64,000 nucleotides of DNA from Trichomonas vaginalis G3. Its lineage: Eukaryota; Parabasalia; Trichomonadida; Trichomonadidae. The stretch lies in NCBI RefSeq assembly GCF_026262505.1, contig NC_067207.1, positions 29,294,082 to 29,358,081 on the forward strand, in the 5' to 3' direction. Numbering within the stretch: the first letter of the stretch is position 1; each line of letters begins with the position of its first letter. Positions 1-9,809 of this stretch are shown one piece after another. Made by a program: the position numbers and the translations under genes. The notes under the pieces were generated by a model, which worked only from the letters and a program-made list of their open reading frames with translations, did not search any database and was not told the DNA's origin.

Positions 1-2
1 TT

Positions 3-314
3 GAGAAACAAGGCGATAACATGGTGGCGTTATGTCCTAAATGTTATACATCATTCAACGGTTCAATTGATGGAAGTGATTTTAAAAAGATTGCACAAAA
101 AATGAAGGGTGTTAGTTTAAGACAAAATAAGCAATTAACACCTAAAAAATATTTGGATATAATAAATGATAAAGTGATATTTGATGGTCAAAATATTAAT
201 TTACAACTTAAAAACGGGTCAATGACTCGCTTAACAATCGGTAAGACTGCATTAACAGGAGCACACACTAAGGCTGTATGTTGTGAAAATGGATGTTGTA
301 TGCCATTTATTTAA
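3..314 (+). CDS. DNA polymerase B (protein-primed), C-terminal fragment, runs off left edge
   Basis: The frame is open from the window edge, so only the last ~103 residues are visible. They resemble the C-terminal end of Maverick PolB proteins: a VALCPKCY segment, a VSLRQNKQLTPKKYLDII segment and an ending with ALTGAHTKAV followed by cysteines and MPFI. PolB is expected to replicate the element by protein priming. The integrase gene follows on the same strand 126 bp downstream, which supports a Maverick identity. The catalytic palm motifs lie outside the window. The identification rests on recalled similarity of this short end, so it is moderate to good. No break is visible in the part present. 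Confidence 0.7.
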   Translation, partial: EKQGDNMVALCPKCYTSFNGSIDGSDFKKIAQKMKGVSLRQNKQLTPKKYLDIINDKVIFDGQNINLQLKNGSMTRLTIGKTALTGAHTKAVCCENGCCMPFI

Positions 315-420
315 TACAATTTAAAATTTTATTCTTAATGAAATGCCACAGAAGAGACAAAAGGAACCGTTAATGATGGTTTTGATACTATGATTCAAAG
401 AGGTGGGCACCCTTAAAACA

Positions 421-443
421 CTTATTTTATTTTTATATAAATG
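421..443 (+). promoter_or_regulatory. T-rich/TATAA start-proximal motif of Maverick genes (integrase copy)
   Basis: A run of TTTTATTTTTATATAA lies directly against the ATG of the integrase gene. Similar T-rich plus TATAA or TAATAA strings touch the start codons at 2438, 5525, 7629, 7844, 9750, 10679 and 13210 on the minus strand and at 8598 on the plus strand. It probably combines a promoter or initiator with a very short 5' leader. That role is inferred from position and recurrence only. Confidence 0.45.
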
Positions 444-1961
444 AACAGCGTAGATTTAAAAATTTTAATTGCTGATTTAGTATTTAATCAAAAATTTCTT
501 AATTATTATGATTTAAAAGCATATCTCCAAAAATATGATAACAATATAACAGGTGATGATATGGAATATTATTATCCATATTATAAAAATGAAATTTTGA
601 AATATCATGATAAAATAATTTCTGAAATTAAAGACAAAATTAAAAATAATGAATATTCAAAGGGAAAAACTAAATCACAACTTAAACAGTTGAAAGATTT
701 CAAAAATAAAGTATTAACAGAAGAAGATATTGATGAATTATATAAATTATATAATCCTGAGCCGCAAAAGCCAAAGGAACAAAAACAAAAGATGCAAAAC
801 GCCCTAACCCTTCAGACCATAAATGATGCACAAGCTTTAATTTATGATTCATTAGTTAAACCATATTCAGCCCGACTTTTAAATGAAGATCAACTTTTGG
901 AATTCATCCTTCAACATAAACTCGAAGCGGGAAAGTATATCAAACCTTTATATACAGCATATTTAAAACAAATGAATAGAATACATCCAGAATTAATGAA
1001 GGAAGGAATGAAATCCAAAATCAAAGCAGATAAAATTAAACCACTTGCAACACCAAAACCTCCAACGACAGTACCGCCTCCTCCTTCAGTTAATCCTTCA
1101 TCATTCACTTTATTATATCCATTTCAAACATTAAAGAAACAAAAAGATTTTAAAAAGGGTTTCAAGATATTAAATAAACCAACTGACCCGAAAATTCAAC
1201 CGTTAAAGGAAAAATTTAGTCGCCCTTCATTTGCTCCATATCCATATTCATACGAAATCGATCATTTAGAATATTCAAAAGGAAACGTTACTTATTTATT
1301 TGCCATTAACATTAACACTAGATATTTATATTGCATTCCAGTGAAAGGGAAAACAGAACAGGAAACAAGAAGAGCTATACAATACTTACTAGATCATGAA
1401 AGAGTAGATAATATCAGGGGTGATGGTGATAAAGGATTTCAGGCAACTATGACTCATTATTTCCCACAAATTAATTTTTTCTTTTCATCTTCTCCATATA
1501 CGTTTCATAATAAAATAGTTGATGCGGTAATGAGAACTCTTAGAGATGCGTTAGGGGTTAACGGTCAGATATACTGGGATGGAAATCATGACTCCATCAT
1601 ACAACAGTTAGTATATTATTATAATAATACATGGCATAGAACTATAAACATGAAACCAGTGGAAATGAAAAATGATATTTCAAAAGAATGGGAATATATT
1701 AGAAAGCAAATGGAAAGGTTGAATGATGTTAAACGTGAACAAATTAATTCGGGGCTCATGAATTTTAAACAAGGGGATAAAGTTTTGATTCATCTCGATT
1801 ATGGAAAAACTGATAAATCAATGACAAAAAGAAGACGAAGATTTGACACAATAGCTGAATTTGTTAGATATATTAACGGCAATGCATTAGTTGAAGTTGA
1901 CAATAAATTAATAGAAATTCCGATTTATTTTATTACTCCATTATATTTAAATAATATTTAA
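441..1961 (+). CDS. Maverick integrase (retroviral-type, rve core)
   Basis: A 506-residue frame. It has a lysine-rich N-terminal half with a proline-rich linker (about residues 205-220, PKPPTTVPPPP). The catalytic core runs from about residue 265 to 400 and includes EIDHLEYS (first Asp), IRGDGDKGF (second Asp) and a later segment from FHNKIVDAVMRTLRD, where the third acidic residue is expected. A C-terminal domain around residues 440-505 begins FKQGDKVLIHLDYGK, like the SH3-type tail of such integrases. It catalyses insertion of the element with a short target duplication. It looks whole. It starts at the ATG touched by the TATAA-like motif and is followed 20 bp downstream by a small gene on the same strand. 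Confidence 0.85.
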   Translation: MNSVDLKILIADLVFNQKFLNYYDLKAYLQKYDNNITGDDMEYYYPYYKNEILKYHDKIISEIKDKIKNNEYSKGKTKSQLKQLKDFKNKVLTEEDIDELYKLYNPEPQKPKEQKQKMQNALTLQTINDAQALIYDSLVKPYSARLLNEDQLLEFILQHKLEAGKYIKPLYTAYLKQMNRIHPELMKEGMKSKIKADKIKPLATPKPPTTVPPPPSVNPSSFTLLYPFQTLKKQKDFKKGFKILNKPTDPKIQPLKEKFSRPSFAPYPYSYEIDHLEYSKGNVTYLFAININTRYLYCIPVKGKTEQETRRAIQYLLDHERVDNIRGDGDKGFQATMTHYFPQINFFFSSSPYTFHNKIVDAVMRTLRDALGVNGQIYWDGNHDSIIQQLVYYYNNTWHRTINMKPVEMKNDISKEWEYIRKQMERLNDVKREQINSGLMNFKQGDKVLIHLDYGKTDKSMTKRRRRFDTIAEFVRYINGNALVEVDNKLIEIPIYFITPLYLNNI

Positions 1962-1980
1962 TTTTTTTATTTCGTAAGAA

Positions 1981-2277
1981 ATGAGTGACAATGAAGCATC
2001 CAAGAGTCCAGACGATGAATATAAAAAGAAACTAAACAGAATTAAATCAAAAATATGCTATTACAAAAAGAAGCCGCAATGCGGTGGGGCTGATGCCCAT
2101 AAAACTAATGGAACTGAAAACGATGAAGAGAGGAAAGAAATAATCGAAAAATTAGAAACTTATCGTTCAATCATTAAACTGAGTGAAGCAAAAATAAAAG
2201 AATTTAATAGAATAAATAAATTGATTGGAAGAGATGAATTTAATAAAGATGAATTTTTAAACTCAATCCAAATTTAA
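1981..2277 (+). CDS. small lysine-rich Maverick protein, function unknown
   Basis: A 98-residue frame starts 20 bp after the integrase stop, preceded by a T-rich leader (TTTTTTTATTTCGTAAGAA). It is charged, with a basic N-terminal part (KKKLNRIKSKICYYKKK) and a helical, acidic/basic second half (ERKEIIEKLETYRSIIKLSE) that could form a short coiled coil. Its 3' end overlaps by a few bases the small gene on the opposite strand. I do not recognise a family. Tight packing between the integrase and a convergent gene supports it being real. Confidence 0.5.
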   Translation: MSDNEASKSPDDEYKKKLNRIKSKICYYKKKPQCGGADAHKTNGTENDEERKEIIEKLETYRSIIKLSEAKIKEFNRINKLIGRDEFNKDEFLNSIQI

Positions 2278-2438
2278 TTTTTATTCCTCTTCGACAACAT
2301 CTCTCTTTCCATCATTACTGCATAACCGCATTTTCTCAGTTTTAGTGGTTTGTTATTTTTAGCAAGTTCTCGCATCATTTTTATCATTTCCTCCCTTGTT
2401 ATGATTCGTGGTAAATTTTGAGCTTGTGGGGTATTCAT
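2274..2438 (-). CDS. small ORF of 54 residues, function unknown
   Basis: A 54-codon frame runs from the ATG at 2438 to the stop at 2274-2276. It begins MNTPQAQNLPRIITREEMI and has a basic second half. The start codon is preceded on its strand by TTTTTATATAA, the same start-proximal motif as the integrase. It converges on the 98-residue gene and overlaps it by 4 bp. The helicase cassette with inverted repeats begins about 40 bp upstream of its start. No family is recognised; the promoter-like string is the main reason to accept it. Confidence 0.4.
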   Translation of the reverse strand: MNTPQAQNLPRIITREEMIKMMRELAKNNKPLKLRKCGYAVMMEREMLSKRNKN

Positions 2439-2512
2439 TTATATAAAAATAAAAATTTGTCATTAACGACCAAAAATAATGTTTATGTTAATGTTTTCAG
2501 GTTATTCAATAA

Positions 2513-3180
2513 TTAATTATTTTTGAAGAACTGAAGGTGTCACCAGGTCACCATGTGCTACCAGGTCATTTAACTTCTCTGAAAAAGTGTGACAACATGA
2601 CATTTTGACAACAACACAGGAGGAAGGCAGTTATGAATTATTTTTGAAGAACTGAAGGTGTCACCAGGTCATTTAACTTCTCTGAAAAAGTGTGACAACA
2701 TGACATTTTGACAACAACACAGGAGGAAGGCAGTTATGAATTATTTTTGAAGAACTGAAGGTGTCACCAGGTCACCATGTGCTACCAGGTCATTTAACTT
2801 CTCTGAAAAAGTGTGACAACATGACATTTTGACAACAACACAGGAGGAAGGCAGTTATGAATTATTTTTGAAGAACTGAAGGTGTCACCAGTCACCATGT
2901 GCTACCAGTCATTTAACTTCTCTGAAAAAGTGTGACAACATGACATTTTGACAACAACACAGGAGGAAGGCAGTTATGAATTATTTTTGAAGAACTGAAG
3001 GTGTCACCAGGTCATTTAACTTCTCTGAAAAAGTGTGACAACATGACATTTTGACAACAACACGGGTTATTCAATAATTAATTATTTTTGAAGAACTGAA
3101 GGTGTCACCAGGTCACCATGTGTCACCAGGTCATTTAACTTCTCTGAAAAAATGAGACAACATGACATTTTGACAACAGG
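2513..3180. repeat. tandem array, six units of ~102-122 bp
   Basis: Six units begin near 2513, 2636, 2738, 2860, 2978 and 3082 with ATTATTTTTGAAGAACTGAAG. They continue through GTCACCAGGTCACCATGTGC, TTTAACTTCTCTGAAAAAG and ACATGACATTTTGACAACAA. Units two and five lack ~18 bp. The repeated short words GGTGTCACCAGGTCACCATGT are themselves near-palindromic. Inverted copies close the other side of the cassette at 5590-5835. Confidence 0.9.
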
Positions 3181-3215
3181 TACAAGAGAATGCAAAAATA
3201 AATTCCAATCATACT

Positions 3216-5525
3216 TTATACTGCCTCATTTACAGGTATTTCATCGTCAGTAAATGATTCCTCATTATCGTTTGGTTCAACCTGTTTATATAATCCTTTC
3301 ATTTCTTCTTTCAAAACATAACACCATGTTTGTTTACCATCTATTCTTATCTGTTTCCTATCACATTTATCCTTAATACTCATTTGAAAGTTTTTGTCTT
3401 TCATGTCTGATGGTTTGCAGAATAGAGCATTTTCACACGTCATACCTGCACACAATTCATCATAATGTGTATTTATCCATACATCTAAAGGATTTGTTGA
3501 TAATTCAATTAAATCTTGTTTGGCTTCAGTCATCGGTATGATTCGTACATTAAATGATGAAAGGTCGTAATTGATAAAATACGTTAGTAAATTATCATAA
3601 AATTCCTTTGTGCATGAATCCATCAAATTCTTGAAGTAATCAAATTGACCCTTGAATTTACCATTAACTCTTAAAACTACGTATCTTCTGTCTCCAACTT
3701 CAATTTTGACAGGGTAGACGTTGTTAGTTACGAAAATGAAGTTTGCAACGTTCTGAGCAGTTCTTCTGGGTTGATTCTTTTCATTAATTCTAATCTCATT
3801 ATCCGTAATAATTGATTTCAAAGCGTTGAGTTTGCGAGTCTGTCTTCACCTACATTCTTGAGTTCATTAAGTACAAGAAACATTTTATTTTCAACTACTG
3901 AGTTGAAATTACCCGTTAGATCACTTATTTCAGTAATGTTTTTACATGAATAACCAGCGAGAAGTTCAGAAATAATGTCTGTAAATCTGTTTTTACCTGT
4001 TCCCTGAAGTCCTTTCAAAATAATTGCTGTTTCATTCTTGATTCCAGGATGTTGAATCATTGATGCAATCCAGCCGAGAAGGTATTTATACACTTCATCG
4101 TTATTATCACAAATGGCTTCTTTAATGAAATTCATAAACATCTCAATTTTGAGTAATCAAGCTTTTCGAGAATGTTGTATTTATAAACCTTGAAACGTTG
4201 AGAAAACATCTGGGGAATCAGATTTAAAGCAAACACCTTAACGGTTAATGAGGATAATTGATTTAGTAGTACGTCCCATGCTGTTATGGTTTTACCTTCT
4301 TCTTTAAATAATTTAATCATTTTGAGTGACTCTTTCATGTTTGATTGAAGAACGAATGATATTTGATTCATTTTGTCGTGGATATTATAATCTTTCTGAA
4401 TGAAATATTTATTTCCACAATCTACAAAACGGATTACACGTGATAAATCCTCAATTACTTCAGAACTGTTTTTATACTGATGATTTTCAGCCTTGCGTCT
4501 AATATCTGTTATCAAAAACGAGTCATCAAGTTTTATATCAAATGTTATTTTTGGCTTACGTAATAAAGGCAAAACATATTCATCATAATATTCCTTTTGA
4601 TATAGTTTTAGAATCTTCACCAAAACAAATGGAGAAGTCATTAAATGTGCATATCTACTACGTGCTTTTTCAAAATTACTTTTTGCATTTTCTGTTAAAT
4701 TGCAGAAGTTATAAACGTTATCGTATGCTTCATTAATTAAATGATAGGTAACGAATTAATTGCTTGAAACAGTGTGAATAATGTAACTTCTTTTTCTAAA
4801 TTCATGTTTCCACCGTCATTATGTACTTCAAAATCACTGATGCCATCAACTATGCTCTGGGCAAGTTTATCGTCAATGTTTACATCTTTGTTTTCATTAA
4901 TTATACTCTTTATTTCTTCGTTCTTCTGTTCAACTCTTACCTTAATATTCAAATCATTTAATATATCATTCACTGTTCTAGTTAATGTTGAGTCATAACT
5001 TCCGCGAATGAATGAGTATGTATTGATTGGTTCTGATGCATTCTTGCGAACTCTTGAATCAGCCATAACCACTAAAGAACGTTTTGAATCATCCATAGAA
5101 GTCATTATGTCAATATCATAATCATTGCAGGAATAACATTTAATCATTCTGTTCGAGGTTGAATAGAAGAAATTAGTGTTGCAATAAATGTGAAGACCTC
5201 CTGATGCGGTTTTAACGATAACATCTTTATCCGAAAGTTTTGATAAAATGTCTTTTCTAACTGTTTCTTTAAGTTCATCATTGTACGATTTATTGATATC
5301 AACATCTATAATCGTTAAATTTGAAATTTTATTTACTAATAAAGCCATACCAGTTTTCCTTCCTCTTCCTCCATCGTGTTTGAGGTAGTTATGTAAATCA
5401 ATCTTGTTTTCACCAATTCTTTCGTTGAGGGTTTTAGTTTCTGCCGTAACTAATTCCTCAGCTAATGAATCAATAACTTTTTCATCAGAAATGATAAAGT
5501 TGCTGTTGTTGTTTGTTGCTGTCAT
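3216..5525 (-). pseudogene. primase-polymerase plus SF3 (D5-like) helicase gene, broken, part of the Mav-A cassette
   Basis: One minus-strand gene region of about 770 codons with roughly three breaks. The N-terminal part looks like an archaeo-eukaryotic primase/polymerase domain: LTIIDVDINKSYND holds the acidic metal-binding motif, followed by VKTASGGLHIYC. The C-terminal part is a superfamily 3 helicase: a Walker A loop in ILKGLQGTGKNRFTDI, Walker B in KMFLVLNELKN and a downstream VTNNVYPVKI segment like the SF3 C motif. Such proteins start replication and unwind viral DNA. The start is set by the TATAA-like motif before the ATG at 5525. A second, diverged SF3 helicase gene is found in both arms of Mav-P. 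Confidence 0.75.
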
Positions 5526-5589
5526 TTATATAGGAATAAAAAAATAAAAATAATTTTAAAACTAACTTTATTTTTGGACTGCATCAAAT

Positions 5590-5835
5590 TTTCGTAAATG
5601 TTGTCAAAATGTCATGTTGTCACATTTTTTCAGAGAAGTTAAATGACCTGGTAGCACATGGTAACATGGTAGCACCTTCAGTTCTTCAAAAATAATTCAT
5701 AACTGCCTTCCTCCTGTGTTGTTGTCAAAATGTCATGTTGTCACACTTTTTCAGAGAAGTTAAATGACCTGGTAGCACATGGTGACCTGGTGACACCTTC
5801 AGTTCTTCAAAAATAATTAATTATTGAATAACCTG
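5590..5835. repeat. two inverted copies of the cassette repeat
   Basis: Two units of the 2513-3180 repeat occur here in opposite orientation (ATGTCATGTTGTCAC, TAAATGACCTGGTAGCACAT, CAGTTCTTCAAAAATAATT). They end with the reverse complement of the left boundary. They make the cassette ends an inverted repeat of at least ~120 bp. Confidence 0.9.
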
Positions 5836-5977
5836 AAAACATTAACATAAACATTAACGTAAACATTAACGTAAACATTATTTCTGCAGTTCATCCATTA
5901 CTTCATTACCTAATTAATTACAAACATAAAATATATTTAGTTCATTCGGTAAGCCCAGACCTTTGGGTCAAGTGTGT

Positions 5978-7629
5978 TTATTGAACTCTATACCATGCGA
6001 ATACAGTCACAAATGGTGGCATGTAATCTTTACTTTGTCCCGTTGTTTGTGTATATCCTGAAACGAAATGTGTATGGTTTCCTTCTCCCTGAGTGTCATC
6101 CCAGTAACAATTTATAGCAAACTTAACGTCGTCTTTAACATCATATCCTTGACCTTTTGTCATTCCTGACCAATCCCAATATCTATGCTTATGCCAACCC
6201 GCTTGAGATGTACTTAAATCTATGTAGTGACTGTGTGCAGGTAAATTTTCACCTGAAATCGTTTTACTTCCTCCTGTTTCCTTTGAAGAGTTTGCACAAT
6301 ACAAAACCTGTCAACTATTTGTTCCCATGCACCAACACCAAACATTACTTGAGGACCTCTTGCATCCATAGATGTATAAATAGAACCTACTGGGTTTATT
6401 AAATCAAACATATGAGATATTATAGGATTGTCTCTTTTGAACTTAAGATATAGTGTAACTATTTCAGGTTTCTTCTGGTTTGTGTCAGAATATTTTTTAT
6501 AATATAATCTTATGTTTTCAGGGTAGGTAAAATCTTGACTATAATATTTATTTCTGTCATCTGTATAATAATATACTATTCTCGTTTTTTCTATTGCATT
6601 ATATCTTTTATATCTATAATAATCTAAATATAATGTTAGCTTTTGTTCATCTACATGTGGTGTTCTGTCGTCATCTCCATAGTCATAATAATATGGTGCT
6701 GGAGCTGGGTCAGCCAACGTCATACCTGCCATTTCATAAACTCTTAAATATTTCTTTTGTTCGTCTCCATATAAGTTTAAGTAGCAGTTGTTGTCTAATG
6801 GAACTTTAACTTGTGTACCATTATTCTTTATATCGCCTACATACATTTCATTGTTATTTTTCGGAATGAGTTTATACCGTATACCATTTTTTAAGGAGTG
6901 TACAAACTCCCATCTAAAATATTTATTTTCTTCATTGACAGAAACATCCCCAACAATAGTTTCAATATTTTTTGTTGTTCCTATCAAACTTTGGTATATT
7001 TCATCCACATATTCCTTATCTGCCTTCTTATTTAACTCATCGTTAACATAAGTTTTATCTGCCTTCTTATTTAACTCACTATCCACATATTCCTTATCTG
7101 CCTTCTTATTTAACTCATCGTTAACATAAGTTTTATCTGCTTTAAGGTCTAAACATCCTGAAACCCATTCTGTATCAGCTTTAACTTTAAAAGTCTCCAA
7201 TGTCCATTCATGATACCATTCAACCTTTTCTTTAATTTCATTATCTTTTTCATCCACATAAACCAAATTTGCCTTCTTCTCTAACTCACTATCCACATAT
7301 TCCTTATCTGCCTTCTTATTTAACTCATCGTTAACATAAGTTTTATCTGCCTTCTTATTTAACTCACTATCCACATATTCCTTATCTGCCTTCTTATTTA
7401 ACTCATCGTTAACATAAGTTTTATCTGCCTTCTTATTTAACTCACTATCCACATATTCCTTATCCGCCTTCTTCATTATGTCATTTAGGAAACCTTCTAT
7501 GAATTCCTCATTTAAATTAAATCTTCCAATCTTCAAAACTTTAGGAAATGCATTTAATGCGTAATATCTCTGTTCTTCTGGTGGAATTGATGTTATATCA
7601 TCCGTTATACCTTTAATTTTAGAATTCAT
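5978..7629 (-). pseudogene. Maverick fibre protein with coiled repeats and a tail-collar-like tip, broken
   Basis: From the ATG at 7629 (touched by ATTTATAT) the product begins MNSKIKGITDDITSIPP. A 26-residue repeat follows, alternating KKADKEYVDSELN and KKADKTYVNDELN several times, typical of a trimeric fibre shaft. The central region is rich in Tyr and Asp. The C-terminal part resembles phage tail-collar and fibre-tip domains: NPVGSIYTSMDARGPQVMFG and AWEQI, a GENLPAHSHYI segment and a final PPFVTVFAWYR. It would be a receptor-binding spike on the particle. The gene has about one break. The neighbouring 72-residue gene overlaps its start by 3-4 bp. Confidence 0.75.
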
Positions 7630-7844
7630 ATAAATAAAATTTCTTTTATATTTGATATCACTGCACCACCTTTGCAAACGAATTCGAAATGTTCATTTTT
7701 CAATACTATCTCCAAATCTCCATATTTCAACCTTTGCGTTTGTTCTGCCGTCTTTGAATTATATGCATATATGGCGTATGTAATGGTCTGAAGGACCTGG
7801 GTGTTTTGCACCTTAAGTTGCTGTGGTTGCTGTTGTTTAATCAT
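7626..7844 (-). CDS. small Maverick protein (72 residues), function unknown
   Basis: The frame begins MIKQQQPQQLKVQNTQVLQ and ends with VCKGGAVISNIKEILFI. Its start is preceded by TAAATCGTAATAA, the Maverick start-proximal motif. It precedes the fibre gene and overlaps its start codon, so the two are probably expressed as neighbours in one unit. The N-terminus is glutamine-rich and the rest looks like a small beta-rich domain. I do not recognise a family. A virion accessory role is only suggested by its place next to the fibre gene. Confidence 0.5.
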   Translation of the reverse strand: MIKQQQPQQLKVQNTQVLQTITYAIYAYNSKTAEQTQRLKYGDLEIVLKNEHFEFVCKGGAVISNIKEILFI

Positions 7845-7968
7845 TTATTACGATTTAAAAATAAATATTTAATCCGTTATCTCATCAGCTATTTTCTCTA
7901 TTTGAAATTGCCATAATATTTCATTCATGAATTCTAAATCACAATCAAATAGGTCAGTTATTCTAAAT

Positions 7969-8578
7969 TTAATATTTGATAAATCTTTTGAATGAAGAAT
8001 AAATGAATTCCAGATAATTGAAACGGATATGATAAAGAAATGTGTTTAAGTTGATGGATAAAATGTTTTGTATTGATGGGTAAGAGTTAGGGTCTAATGT
8101 TTGATGTGAAAATCTCATTGGGGTATTAACTTTATCACATTTGATTAAAATGAAATTGGAACCAGTGTCAGAATACAAAACATCCCCAACATCTTTTTCA
8201 AAATTTAATATCCCCAACAATGAACGAAGATGAGGAGTACAAAATTTAATTTTCAGCGGAAATTTAATAAGGTTATTTATTTCATCAAGTTCAAAAAGTT
8301 TATCAGGTTTTGATTTAAAATTTTCTTCATACCATACGATAAATGATTCATTTAAATAACTTAAAATCATGTTAATATCCCATTTCGTTATCACATTATT
8401 TATATACATATCATACGTTTTTTTCATGGTCATCTTTAATAAATGATATATAATCTGAAGGGTCTAAAAGAATGGGATTAAATTTACCACTCACAGAAAC
8501 GAGAGTAACATTATAAATTCCGCTAACTGTTAAATTTAATTCACAGCTATTATTCGAAATAATATTGATAATTGACAT
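7969..8578 (-). pseudogene. Maverick gene of unknown function, broken
   Basis: A minus-strand gene region starts at the ATG at 8578 (MSIINIISNNSCELN, then LTVSGIYNVTLVSVSGKF). It continues into a segment with WDINMILSYLNESFIVWYEE and KIKFCTPHLRSLLGIL. The beginning looks like a beta-sandwich, which would fit a minor structural protein, but I recognise no family. It is divergent from the plus-strand gene starting at 8598, and the two share a 19-bp promoter interval. About one or two breaks are present. Confidence 0.45.
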
Positions 8579-8597
8579 TTTTATTACGATTAAAAAT

Positions 8598-9077
8598 ATG
8601 GTAAAGCGTTATTTTCCAGTGATAAATAAAACTAAAATAAGATTACCTCAAGAATTCATAAATTCAACGAATAAGAAATTCATTCATGTTATAAATTTTA
8701 GTGTTTTCAGAAAATATGAGTCAATGTCATATTCATCAACAGGTTATATTTCACTTCATTCAAATTTAGTTCAATCAAACCCATATAATGACCATTTCAT
8801 AAGATTTTCAGATGGTATTAAAAATGTAATTGATAGATTAAAATATGAACAGATTGACAATATCGAATTTTTGGAATTTTGGTTTAAATATCCCGATGGA
8901 AAAAAGATTGAAGTTAAAGATAAAGCTGATACTATAACAAAAACAATTACAATGACCGATCCAGATAGTGGGGAACAAAAAGAAATAAAACAAACGATAG
9001 AAACTGGTGAAAGGTCAATTATTATTGATTATGATTCAAAGGATTATTATTCGATAATGTTAATGCTTGAATATTAA
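8598..9077 (+). CDS. Maverick protein of unknown function, possible minor capsid protein
   Basis: I chose the ATG at 8598, directly after TTTTTATTACGATTAAAAAT, rather than an in-frame start 33 bp upstream, because this matches the leader of the other Maverick genes. The product has 159 residues: MVKRYFPVINKTKIRLPQEF, then YISLHSNLVQSNPYNDHFIR and a C-terminal acidic end. The mixture of short beta strands and the LHSNLV segment resembles small jelly-roll proteins of such elements, but the call is weak. The frame looks whole and ends 4 bp inside the convergent neighbour. Confidence 0.5.
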   Translation: MVKRYFPVINKTKIRLPQEFINSTNKKFIHVINFSVFRKYESMSYSSTGYISLHSNLVQSNPYNDHFIRFSDGIKNVIDRLKYEQIDNIEFLEFWFKYPDGKKIEVKDKADTITKTITMTDPDSGEQKEIKQTIETGERSIIIDYDSKDYYSIMLMLEY

Positions 9078-9750
9078 ATGGCCTTAACAAAGAATTTTTC
9101 AAGTGATATTTTATATTCATCAACTATTTTATTATAAATGTCATTATATGTTAAATGAAGTTCAGTTGTTGTTCCGTTCTTTGATATCTTAATTGTGCTA
9201 ATATCCTTTATAGGATTTATTTTTGCAACTGTTCCGCAGCATGAAACCTCATCATCTATGAAAAATTGAATCTTAAACGTCTGAATCTTGAACATCACAA
9301 AGAATGGCGATAATGTGAATTAATGATTCATAAGGTAAAATAATTAAACCGGATTGGTCAATTAAATTTATTATTGAATCATAATTATTAATTATTATAT
9401 CACGGTAAATTTTCATTAATTCTGAATTAATGTCTATTTTATATGGGTTCTCAATGTTTGTTATGAAGAGAGGGTGGGGGGTATGATGGATAAGTGGGAA
9501 TTTCAACAGGTTCTTTACCAGGTTCAGATAAAATGATTGGGTCTCCATTCTCATGGTTTTCTTCATTCTCCTCATTCTTCGGTAAGTCACGAGTTAATAA
9601 ATTTGGTTGAGTTGCTGACCTTGTTAATTCAGGGCTAACATTAACTTTAACATTTTGAATAATTCGTGATTTATCATCATTTACGTTATAACCAACCGTA
9701 ATCTCTGCTTTTGCGTTAGTGTTCTTTTGACTAGTGAAACGTCTTCTCAT
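9074..9750 (-). pseudogene. Maverick gene region of unknown function, broken
   Basis: A minus-strand region opens at the ATG at 9750 (MRRRFTSQKNTNAKAEITVG) after TTATTCGATTATAA. It has an acidic, proline-rich middle and ends in a segment with IQFFIDDEVSCCGTVAKINP. It could be one gene of about 220 codons with roughly two breaks, or two small genes. No family is recognised. Confidence 0.4.
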
Positions 9751-9809
9751 TTATAATCGAATAAAAAAAATATATTTAAACTTTTATTTTGCTGGAACTT
9801 TTGAATCTA

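Larger units (their letters stand above)
2475..5883. mobile_element. primase/helicase cassette bounded by inverted repeats, nested in Mav-A (fossil)
   Basis: The left boundary reads AATAATGTTTATGTTAATG and then GGTTATTCAATAATTAATT. The right boundary holds the reverse complement (GAATAACC, then CATTAACATAAAC). Between them lie a tandem-repeat array on the left, inverted copies of its repeat unit on the right, and a single minus-strand primase/helicase gene. Genes outside the boundaries are ordinary Maverick genes. The layout looks like a discrete inserted or exchangeable module of 3.4 kb. I could not define a convincing target duplication, so mobility is inferred. A close relative of the boundary repeat occurs near the centre of Mav-P. 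Confidence 0.5.
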
